A DNA stretch of 64,000 bases, taken from positions 1 through 64,000 of the forward strand of contig JBHYDC010000006.1 in NCBI GenBank assembly GCA_051861205.1. Reading direction: 5' to 3'. Numbering within the stretch: the stretch's first letter is position 1; each line of letters opens with the position of its first letter. Below are positions 9,154 through 16,503 of the stretch, in pieces. A model generated the notes under the pieces. It was not told the origin of the DNA, made no database searches, and worked only from the letters and a program-made list of their open reading frames with translations. Source of the stretch: JBHYDC01 sp051861205 (GTDB lineage: Bacteria; Pseudomonadota; Alphaproteobacteria; Rhizobiales; Pleomorphomonadaceae). The translations under genes were made by a program, and so were the position numbers.

Positions 9154-9672
9154 TCAGTGTGCGCTATGGGCACCTTTTGCGCCGGGCGCTTCCACGCTCC
9201 ACTCCACGGCCACGGTTCCGGCCTTTTCAAACGTCAGCGTACCCTTGGCCGTCTCGCCGGCGCTCAAGGGGCGGGTGAGATCCATAAACATGAGATGCAG
9301 CGCGCCGGGCTTGAACGACACCTCCGCGCCGGGAGGGATCTCCACACCGCCCGCGATCTGCCGCATCCGCATCACGTCGCCCTCCATCGACATTTCGTGG
9401 AGCTGCGTTTCGCCCGCAAAATCGGCCGAACCGGCTATCAGCCGATCGGCCGTTGATCCGGCATTCCTGATCGTTACAAAGCCCCCAGCCACCTTGGCGC
9501 CGGGCGGGGTCGCGCGGGTCCATGGATCGAAAACGCTGATCGCTCCCACTGTCACCTCGGTCGCCCACAGCGGCCCGGCTGGAATGAAGCAAGATATCGC
9601 CAGCACCAAGGCTGCGGCGCCGCCAAGCCGGATTGATCTCACAACAGGCTCCTGAAATCGCAATAACGACAT
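9154..9672 (-). CDS. periplasmic copper chaperone PCu(A)C
   Basis: Delivers Cu(I) in the periplasm, in other bacteria to the CuA or CuB centre of cytochrome oxidase. 172 residues with an N-terminal signal sequence (cleavage near residue 37). The copper-binding set is visible: His92 in LHEMSM, Met103, His126 and Met128 in LHLMFM, closely following the H-M-H-M spacing of the family. The start at 9672 has no clear ribosome site; an internal GTG (VVRSIRLGG) would still keep the signal peptide. No Sco or cytochrome oxidase gene lies nearby. Confidence 0.88.
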   Translation of the reverse strand: MSLLRFQEPVVRSIRLGGAAALVLAISCFIPAGPLWATEVTVGAISVFDPWTRATPPGAKVAGGFVTIRNAGSTADRLIAGSADFAGETQLHEMSMEGDVMRMRQIAGGVEIPPGAEVSFKPGALHLMFMDLTRPLSAGETAKGTLTFEKAGTVAVEWSVEAPGAKGAHSAH

Positions 9673-9757
9673 CAGTTTAGCAGGAACCGGAGACGCGCAG
9701 GAAGAGCGGCGATGTTCTGTGCCGCTTCATTCCCTGCGACAAACTGCTCATTGTGCA

Positions 9758-10033
9758 TCAAAGCCGCCGGCGGATCGCAAACAAGACAGGCGGGGTTAGC
9801 ACCAGGGCGGCAACGCCCATCTTCGCATTCATCGTCAGGAGCACCGGAGCCGGTATAAACCAGTAGGCCGCTAAAATCAGAAGACTACCGACAGTCGTGA
9901 GCAGCGCCCAGACGACGAGGATGACTAAGGCGAAGCCGGCCACGGCGAAGGCATACGCATCAATCGAATCCCACGCATGGGCGAACATGAACAGTGCTCC
10001 GGCAAAGATCGCCGGGTTGGCTACGGCGTGCAT
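9758..10033 (-). CDS. small membrane protein of unknown function
   Basis: 91 residues, mostly hydrophobic, with about three predicted membrane helices (near 8-22, 26-60 and 65-85) and a basic C-terminus (IRRRL). No motif suggests a function. It is on the same strand as the copper chaperone gene, 85 bases upstream of it. The ribosome site before ATG 10033 is poor, so the start is uncertain. Confidence 0.55.
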   Translation of the reverse strand: MHAVANPAIFAGALFMFAHAWDSIDAYAFAVAGFALVILVVWALLTTVGSLLILAAYWFIPAPVLLTMNAKMGVAALVLTPPVLFAIRRRL

Positions 10034-10147
10034 CGAACAAGCACAGAGTGCGAACTGTTCCCGCCCGCAGCCGCGCTTGCCAAGGGTTTGCGCAGGCGAT
10101 GAAAGGCTCTAGGCTGATGGTCGTGAAAGTCGAAGGAGGTGACTTCG

Positions 10148-10543
10148 ATGCCGGACGTCCGGTCCATGTGCGCCATCGGTCTCAGCGGCCAACTCGGGCT
10201 GAACGGCCACTTGCCGTGGGAGGGCGATCCTCGCCCGGAGTTTGCCGCCGACGTGGCGCGCTTCTTCGATATCACGAGAGGCCATGTGCTGATCGCTGGC
10301 CCCAAGACCATCGACGCCATCCCGGATTTTGCCAGAGGCGACCGCACACTCTTCGAGATCCGCTCCACGATGGACCCCGAAGAGGTGCTGGCTCGATTCG
10401 CGGACCGGGTGGTCTATGTGGGCGGGGGGCCGCCGGTCTGGGATGTCTATGCGAAGTATATCCGCCACTGGGATATCAACCGCTTGCCCTATGACGGCCC
10501 AGCCGACCGCTGGTTTGATCCGAAGTGGTTGGTGGCTCGTTAG
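10148..10543 (+). CDS. short divergent dihydrofolate reductase-like protein
   Basis: Predicted NADPH-dependent pterin reductase. 131 residues, shorter than the roughly 160 usual for FolA. Family features are present: AIGLSGQLGLNGHLPW at the N-terminus, a GPKT segment in place of GRKT, and the nucleotide-binding VVYVGGGP before a short C-terminal strand. An AADVARFF segment stands where the catalytic acid segment of FolA lies. ATG 10148 is preceded by AAGGAGGT at 10133-10140, a strong site that fixes the start. Relatives with this compact form occur in methylotrophic and other alphaproteobacteria; dihydromethanopterin reductase is an alternative. Its 3' end overlaps the convergent regulator by 4 bases. 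Confidence 0.75.
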   Translation: MPDVRSMCAIGLSGQLGLNGHLPWEGDPRPEFAADVARFFDITRGHVLIAGPKTIDAIPDFARGDRTLFEIRSTMDPEEVLARFADRVVYVGGGPPVWDVYAKYIRHWDINRLPYDGPADRWFDPKWLVAR

Positions 10544-11490
10544 CGCGCGACGTTCATCAAGGCGCGGGCCGTGGCCGAATCCGTTGCCACGGCGTTGATC
10601 AGCCCGCCGTTCACCGCCGCCCGGATCGCCTCGGCTTTGTCGGGCGAAATCGCGGCGGCGAGCCGGATCGGCGCATGCGCAAGGTCCTCGATGGAAATCG
10701 ACAAGGTGCGATCGTCAAAGCGCGTGCCGACCGGCTGTCCGTTGCCGCCGAAAAACCGGGCACAAATGGTGCCTACGGCGCCGCGCGCGCGGATATCCTC
10801 CATGAAGGTTTCGTCGATGAAGCCCTCGCGGAAAATTGTCGCATCCGCCGAAATCGCACCGACGCCGACCACGGCCAGCGTTACCCGCTTCATCATGCAA
10901 AACACGCCGCGCACCATCGCGGTGTCGTGCAATACGCGCGCGGTTTCCTGATCGTCGACGATGGCGGGAACCGGAAGCTGCCAGGCGCGCCCGCCAAGCC
11001 CGCCCGCCATGCGCCGGCAGACCTCGCTGGAATGGCTGGTCTGCTCGGGCGCTCCCAGACCGCCGACGAGCGATACGACGTCGATATCGGCCGTCATCGC
11101 CCGCCGGGACGCGGCCGCGATCGCTGCAACGGTGGCGCCATCGGAAACGCCGAGCACGTCGCCCGGCTTCAGCATGTCCTCGATCACCCGCGCAACCGCC
11201 TTGCCGAGCGTGTCGATGGAATGCGCGGAGTTCGCCTGCTCCTCCACCACCACCGCAAGCTTCAGCCCCATGTGAAGCTTCAGCCGCCGCTCCAGCGAGG
11301 CGTCGCGGAAGGCTTTCGGGGCAACCTGAATCTCGACATAGCCGAGATCCAGTGCCGTGCGCAGGCACCGGCTGACCGTCGCCTCCGAGACCTCCAAGAG
11401 GCGGGCGATCTCGGTCTGCGGCAGTCGCTGTTCATAGCGGAGCCGGGCGGCCCTCACGATCATGTCTTCGCTGCGGCGAGGCCGTGGCAT
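10540..11490 (-). CDS. SorC/DeoR-type sugar-responsive transcriptional regulator
   Basis: DNA-binding repressor or activator that senses a phosphorylated sugar. 316 residues: an N-terminal helix-turn-helix (YEQRLPQTEIARLLEVSEATVS region, residues about 18-45) followed by the SorC sugar-binding domain with its GVSDGATV, VVSLVGGLG and VGVGAISADATI segments. ATG 11490 is chosen because it leaves a 13-base gap after the transaldolase stop; a start at 11559 would overlap that gene. Operon order transaldolase then regulator suggests control of pentose phosphate metabolism, probably through the dyad at 12556-12590. Confidence 0.85.
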   Translation of the reverse strand: MPRPRRSEDMIVRAARLRYEQRLPQTEIARLLEVSEATVSRCLRTALDLGYVEIQVAPKAFRDASLERRLKLHMGLKLAVVVEEQANSAHSIDTLGKAVARVIEDMLKPGDVLGVSDGATVAAIAAASRRAMTADIDVVSLVGGLGAPEQTSHSSEVCRRMAGGLGGRAWQLPVPAIVDDQETARVLHDTAMVRGVFCMMKRVTLAVVGVGAISADATIFREGFIDETFMEDIRARGAVGTICARFFGGNGQPVGTRFDDRTLSISIEDLAHAPIRLAAAISPDKAEAIRAAVNGGLINAVATDSATARALMNVAR

Positions 11491-11503
11491 GCTGGCTGCG
11501 GCC

Positions 11504-12466
11504 TCAGGCGTCGAGGCGCTTGGCGACGACGGATCTGAGTTCGCCAAGATCCTTGGCAAACAGGCGGATCCCCTCGGCCAGCTTTTCCGTCGCCATCGGG
11601 CTCGCGTTCATCGCCCAGCGGAACGCCTTCTCGTCGAGATGGACGGTGGCAGGCTTTTCACCGCCGGCATCTGGGGCGAGATGACGAAGGAGCGGGCCAT
11701 GATCGTTGGCAAGCTGGTCGAGAATGGCGGGCGACACGGTAACCCGGTCGCAGCCGGCAAGCGCCTCCACTTCGCCCGGCGAGCGGAACGAGGCCGCCAT
11801 CACCACGGTCTTGATGTCGTGGCTCTTGAAATAGCGATAGATCGCCCGCACGGATACGACGCCCGGATCTTCCTCGGGTCCGAAGGTGCGGCCTTCCGCT
11901 TTCACGTACCAATCGAGAATGCGGCCCACGAAGGGAGAAATCAGAAACGCCTTCGCATCGGCGCAGGCGATCGCCTGGGCCATATCGAAGATCAGCGTCA
12001 TATTGGTATCGATGCCTTCACGCTGAAGGATCTCGGCCGCACGAATGCCTTCCCAGGTGCCGGCGATCTTGATCAGGATCTTCTCGCGGCCGACGCCATT
12101 GGCCTTGTAGGCGTCAATGATCGCGTGCGCCTTGTCGAGGGTGGCCTGCGTGTCGAAGGAAAGATCCGCATCCACCTCGGTGGAAACCCGCCCGGGCACC
12201 ATCTTGGAAAGCTCGGTGCCGATTGCGACCGCCAGCCGATCCGCAACCGCCCGCACCACGCCATCCCGCGCACCGCTTTGCGCCTTACCCCAAGCCACCG
12301 CTGACGCCAGCACATCCTCATAGGCGGGCAGGCTGACGGCTTTTAGAACCAGCGTGGGGTTGGTCGTGCAATCCACCGGCTTGAATTTGCGGATGGCGTC
12401 GACATCGCCCGTATCGGCGACCACGACGGTCATATCCCTAAGCTGGTCCAGTTTCGATGTGGCCAT
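11504..12466 (-). CDS. tal: transaldolase
   Basis: Transfers a dihydroxyacetone unit between sugar phosphates in the non-oxidative pentose phosphate pathway. 320 residues, the length of TalA/TalB-type enzymes. The catalytic lysine lies in KILIKIAGTWEGIRAAE, and the family segments DCTTNPTLVLKA and ISPFVGRILDWY are intact. It is first in a two-gene leftward operon with a SorC-family regulator. Its 133-base upstream region holds a candidate operator. Identification is secure. Confidence 0.95.
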   Translation of the reverse strand: MATSKLDQLRDMTVVVADTGDVDAIRKFKPVDCTTNPTLVLKAVSLPAYEDVLASAVAWGKAQSGARDGVVRAVADRLAVAIGTELSKMVPGRVSTEVDADLSFDTQATLDKAHAIIDAYKANGVGREKILIKIAGTWEGIRAAEILQREGIDTNMTLIFDMAQAIACADAKAFLISPFVGRILDWYVKAEGRTFGPEEDPGVVSVRAIYRYFKSHDIKTVVMAASFRSPGEVEALAGCDRVTVSPAILDQLANDHGPLLRHLAPDAGGEKPATVHLDEKAFRWAMNASPMATEKLAEGIRLFAKDLGELRSVVAKRLDA

Positions 12467-12555
12467 TGTCTCAATGCTCCAGATCCGGCAAGGCAGGCCT
12501 CATGCCGAGAAGGCTACGGCGAAGGGCCGCTGATACCTACCTAGTGGAGGCGGTG

Positions 12556-12590
12556 AATAATTGCAAGAACCGTTGTATTTGCAAGTTATT
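12556..12590. promoter_or_regulatory. candidate operator upstream of tal
   Basis: Dyad AATAA-TTGCAA (12556-12566) and TTGCAA-G-TTATT (12579-12590), separated by 12 bases, about 90 bases before the transaldolase start. The symmetric half-sites and the cotranscribed SorC regulator make this a likely autoregulatory site; binding is inferred, not shown. Confidence 0.45.
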
Positions 12591-12599
12591 TCGTTAACT

Positions 12600-13460
12600 T
12601 TATTCTATTTTATAGCCGTGGCGGGGCAGAAAGACCCGCAGAGCCCGTTCTAACGACATCGCGGTCCATTGATCGTCGGGGCATTCGGGCACATCCACAG
12701 CGCAGATGCTAAACTCATCCTCGCCCGGTTGAGGCCGATACTGCTTACGAAAGGTTGCAAACGCCCGTCGGCCCTCGCCGATACGGGCTTTGGCGGCAAT
12801 CCAGCCGGCCCAGTATCCAGGCCCCTTTTCCCCGCCACTTTCCTTCAACCGCGCTTCCATCGCGCTCAGCCAAGCCTTGTGCGTTGCCAGGAAACGGCGC
12901 TCGCTGGAAACGTCCAGCACTTCGCCGCCCCGGATGGTCTTGATCACGAGCGGCGCCTCGCTGCAGGCGTAGCAGTCAAAGGCGTAGAGGAAATTGTTAT
13001 CGGCCGCGAAGAACTCGAATGTGCCGTCGCCGTCGAGGTCGTCGAAGCTCCCACCTTCGCCGTCCCATAATCCGAGATCGACGGCATACCACCGGCGCCC
13101 CACCTTATCGGCGATCCGGACGGCCGTGCAGCAATGAGCGCCGCCCGTGTAACTTTTGAACACCACCTCGGCGACCTCATTTTCCGGATCTACCTGCAAA
13201 AGTTCGGCAGACCCGTCCGGAAAGTCAAAGCCCGAGGCCTCGCCGATGATTTCCAATTGTGTTCGATCGTTCTCCTGCACGGTCAGCACCGGCACGTCCA
13301 ATATCGTCCCCTCGATCCGGCGGAGATGCATGCCGAGATAGGCTTTGAAGTCCTTCGTCTCCAGCCGACCCGACGGCACGGTTTCGCTGAGTTCCAGCCT
13401 GGGACCTGCCGAAACCGGCGTGACAACAAGAAAAATCAGAAAGAATATGGCATAGTGCAT
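12600..13460 (-). CDS. secreted protein of unknown function
   Basis: 286 residues with a short, very hydrophobic signal peptide (MHYAIFFLIFLVVTPVSAG). The mature protein contains SYTGGAHCCTAVRI, an acidic DLDGDGTFEF segment like FG-GAP or calcium-binding repeats, and a CYACSEAPL cysteine pair. These are features of a periplasmic domain seen in other alphaproteobacterial hypothetical proteins, but I know no function. It is leftward, upstream of the transaldolase promoter region, and divergent from the gene at 13617. Confidence 0.75.
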   Translation of the reverse strand: MHYAIFFLIFLVVTPVSAGPRLELSETVPSGRLETKDFKAYLGMHLRRIEGTILDVPVLTVQENDRTQLEIIGEASGFDFPDGSAELLQVDPENEVAEVVFKSYTGGAHCCTAVRIADKVGRRWYAVDLGLWDGEGGSFDDLDGDGTFEFFAADNNFLYAFDCYACSEAPLVIKTIRGGEVLDVSSERRFLATHKAWLSAMEARLKESGGEKGPGYWAGWIAAKARIGEGRRAFATFRKQYRPQPGEDEFSICAVDVPECPDDQWTAMSLERALRVFLPRHGYKIE

Positions 13461-13616
13461 GTAATGTTGAGCCCAAACCCCTTCGGTTTCGATTCGCCCA
13501 GTTTGATGGCCCGTTGAGCAAGATCAAGGCTGTTTCTGGCGGACCGTGTTACGTTGAATGGAGACGCGGACAATTGCCGCGCCGATGCAGTCGGTTCAAG
13601 AATGGGAGGATTTGTC

Positions 13617-14006
13617 ATGACCAAGCCGACTCGCCATCTCACCCAGGTGCGGATGGAGCTTGCCCGGTCCAAAGGCTATCCTGATGGTTCTAAAGCGCAC
13701 GGTTACGAACTCGTGGCGCCGCTCGATGCGTCCGGCCATCTCGATGCCGCAGCGTGGAAAACCGTTCGCGACCGTTGCCGCGTTCGCCGCTTCTGGGCCG
13801 GCGAGAGCGACGATCTCGGGCACCTCGTGCATCGCCCCGGCGGCACCTGGGCTTTCCATTACGACATTGACGGCGATGAGGACGACGAGGCCGGCTTCAA
13901 GCTCGCACAGCACACCTTCAACATCGGCGACTATGTGTCCGTTCGCTCCGACGACGGCGACCTTCACACGTTCCGCGTTGTCGGCACGGAACCTGTGCCG
14001 CTCTGA
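13617..14006 (+). CDS. conserved hypothetical protein of Hyphomicrobiales type
   Basis: 129 residues, cytoplasmic, no membrane segment. The sequence (HLTQVRMELARSKGYPDG; RVRRFWAGESDD; GHLVHRPGG; HTFNIGDYVSVR) resembles a small conserved protein I have met in Rhizobiales genomes without an assigned role. It appears to be a compact β-rich domain. The start at 13617 has AGGA six bases upstream. It ends nine bases before the convergent chemoreceptor gene. Confidence 0.75.
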   Translation: MTKPTRHLTQVRMELARSKGYPDGSKAHGYELVAPLDASGHLDAAAWKTVRDRCRVRRFWAGESDDLGHLVHRPGGTWAFHYDIDGDEDDEAGFKLAQHTFNIGDYVSVRSDDGDLHTFRVVGTEPVPL

Positions 14007-14015
14007 CGGCTCGCG

Positions 14016-16421
14016 TCAGGCTGCCAGAACGTCGGACAGGAAACGATCCACAGAGGCGCGTAGCTGCGCCGCCTGATCGTTGACGTCGTTTGATACGGCC
14101 AGAACTTGCGCGGCCGACTGGTTGGTTTCGCTCACCACACGCATCAGCGCATTCGTCTCGCCGACGACCGCCTCGGTACCAGACGCCGCGCTCTGGGCGT
14201 TCGATGAAATCTCTTCCGTCGCATGGCCTTGTTCGACCACGGCGCCGGCGATGGCACCTGTAGAGCGGGCAACTTCGCTCATGATTTCGCTGATCGAGCG
14301 AATGACCATGACGGCCTGGCCGGTTGCGCTCTGAATCGAGGCGATCTGAGAGGCGATATCTTCCGTCGCTTTCGCGGTTTGGCTCGCTAGCGTCTTCACT
14401 TCTGAGGCCACAACCGCGAACCCACGGCCGCTTTCGCCGGCGCGGGCCGCTTCGATCGTAGCGTTGAGCGCGAGCAGGTTGGTCTGTTCGGCAATCGCCT
14501 TGATCAGCGCGATAACATCGCCGATCCGGTCCGCCGCGCTCGCCAGCCCGGTGATCGTGGTGTCGGCTTGGCGGGCGTTGATGGTGGCCCTGCCAACCAC
14601 CTCCGTAGCGGTTGCCGCCTGCCGGCTGATTTCCGAGATTGAGGTGGAAAGCTCATCCGCGGCCGCAGCCACCGTTTGCACGCTGCCGGACGCCACGAGT
14701 GATGCCGAGGATGCCGTTTGCGCACGGCCTTGCGCGCTATCCGCGATGGACGACAAGGCCTTTGCGGTCGCTTCCATCTGGTCGGCGTTGCCGGCGACGG
14801 CTGCGACGAGTTCTTCGATCTCGACGCGGAAGGCAGCAATCGACCGCTCGATACGGTCTTGCCGTGCGCTGCGGTTCGCCTGTTCGTCAGCCGACTTTGC
14901 TTCCAACTGGCGACGCTCGATCGCGTTGTCACGGAAGACGCGGACCGCTCTCAGCATGCCGCCGATTTCATCCTGGCGCTCGCTGCTCCCGAACGTGACA
15001 TCCGTATCGCCCGACGCGAGCCGGCGCATGGCCGCCGTGAGGGCTGTGATTGGCCCGGCGATGACGCGGGTCAGACCGATCGAGACCAAAGCCGCGAGAA
15101 TGGCCGAAACCGCTATCGAGGCCAGCATGGCCGTGGTCGATATCTGCCGACTGGATGCCGCGTCGCTCGCCCGTTCCGCGACGACCTGCTCGATGGCGTC
15201 CGATGCCGCCGTGGAGGCTTCCAGAACGGCCGTGCGGGCGGTGTTGAGCGCGGTGCTGGCCTTTGCAATACCCACGATGCTGACGTTGAACTGCTCGATC
15301 AACGGAGCCGCGTTCGGCATGCCCGCATCCTTGATCGCGATGCCGGTCGCATCGGTTTGCAGTGCGTGCGCTTGCAGTTCTTCAAGCTTTGCCGGCGTGA
15401 AATTCGAGAGCGCGCCGAGAGCGCCGCTCGAAAGCACGCTGACATTCCGGCCGAATTCGCGCCCAAGATTGGTTGCGGTTTCCTTGACAGCCTGGAGTTT
15501 GAACTTCTTCTCCATATCTTTGGTGGAGTTTTCCAACTCGGTTCTGGCAATCTTCGCAATGGCTCTGGCGTCGACGAGAATGGCTTCCACGATTTCGACC
15601 GGCTTGGCCCGAATAGCCTCATCCGTGACGATGGTTGCGGGATCCGAAAGCTGAGCCAAAAGCTTGGAGAGGGTTTCCAGCTTCAAGCGCAGCGCGGAAA
15701 TCTTCTCCATGGCGACTGGCGACTTGGAGAGTTCCTGGATCTGACGGGCAATGTTGCCGGCCGACTTGAGGAGCGGCGGCACATCTTTCAGGGTTGCCTT
15801 GTCGCCTGATGCAGCAAAGTCATGAAATGAAGCGAGTGCCCGCAGGACGCTGATCTGTACATATTGCGAGTACATTCGCGCTTCGGCCGTTTTCTCCTGA
15901 GTATCAGCAAGGCTGGCGGCTTCGGTGGCTAGCGTTTCAGCTTTTATGCGGTTTTCATCTTCGATCCAGTAGCCGAAAGCCGTGAGCTTATTGAGCGCTT
16001 CGTCGAGCAGGGCGGAGGTTCGTTTGATATCCTTCGAGGCTCGCCCGAGCTTGACCAATTGCGCCTCGAAATTGCTCACGGCAAGACGGGCGGCTTCCAA
16101 GTCGACATTCGCAACCGAACCCAACGCATCGAGCTTTTCGGTCACGCCTGTGAGTGCTGCACGGGCGTCGTCGAGTTCGCTTGCCTCGTTCGCTTCGAGA
16201 TATCGGCTCACCGCGTTGCTGGCGTCGTTCACGCCGACAAGCATTCCCGCTGATTGGCTCGTCTGGTTCACAGCCGCCCCGAGTACGGACAGCCCGATGA
16301 ATCCTACAGCGCCAATCACGCCTCCCAACAGCGCTACACCTACAAGACCAACGCCGATTTTCGCCGCGATTGGGCGATTCGAAGACATTTCTCTCAACGA
16401 CATGATTTCCAGCCCGAACAT
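14016..16421 (-). CDS. methyl-accepting chemotaxis protein with long sensory region
   Basis: Chemoreceptor that signals to CheA. 801 residues, long for the family. It has a membrane helix near 22-45, a helical sensory region of about 380 residues, a second helix near 430-455, a HAMP domain (MRRLASGDTDVTF) and the signalling domain, whose hairpin tip reads EQTNLLALNATIEAARAGE. The sensory region is all-helical with no motif that reveals the ligand. GGGAG precedes ATG 16421; ATG 16403 is an alternative. One of three receptors in the window; no cheA or cheW lies nearby. Confidence 0.92.
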   Translation of the reverse strand: MFGLEIMSLREMSSNRPIAAKIGVGLVGVALLGGVIGAVGFIGLSVLGAAVNQTSQSAGMLVGVNDASNAVSRYLEANEASELDDARAALTGVTEKLDALGSVANVDLEAARLAVSNFEAQLVKLGRASKDIKRTSALLDEALNKLTAFGYWIEDENRIKAETLATEAASLADTQEKTAEARMYSQYVQISVLRALASFHDFAASGDKATLKDVPPLLKSAGNIARQIQELSKSPVAMEKISALRLKLETLSKLLAQLSDPATIVTDEAIRAKPVEIVEAILVDARAIAKIARTELENSTKDMEKKFKLQAVKETATNLGREFGRNVSVLSSGALGALSNFTPAKLEELQAHALQTDATGIAIKDAGMPNAAPLIEQFNVSIVGIAKASTALNTARTAVLEASTAASDAIEQVVAERASDAASSRQISTTAMLASIAVSAILAALVSIGLTRVIAGPITALTAAMRRLASGDTDVTFGSSERQDEIGGMLRAVRVFRDNAIERRQLEAKSADEQANRSARQDRIERSIAAFRVEIEELVAAVAGNADQMEATAKALSSIADSAQGRAQTASSASLVASGSVQTVAAAADELSTSISEISRQAATATEVVGRATINARQADTTITGLASAADRIGDVIALIKAIAEQTNLLALNATIEAARAGESGRGFAVVASEVKTLASQTAKATEDIASQIASIQSATGQAVMVIRSISEIMSEVARSTGAIAGAVVEQGHATEEISSNAQSAASGTEAVVGETNALMRVVSETNQSAAQVLAVSNDVNDQAAQLRASVDRFLSDVLAA

Positions 16422-16503
16422 TCACTCCCGTAACTTAACGTTATGTATGATGATAAATTAGTTAAGCGTATGAATCCTTCATGTTGAGCCCCCTTTGCCT
16501 TGC

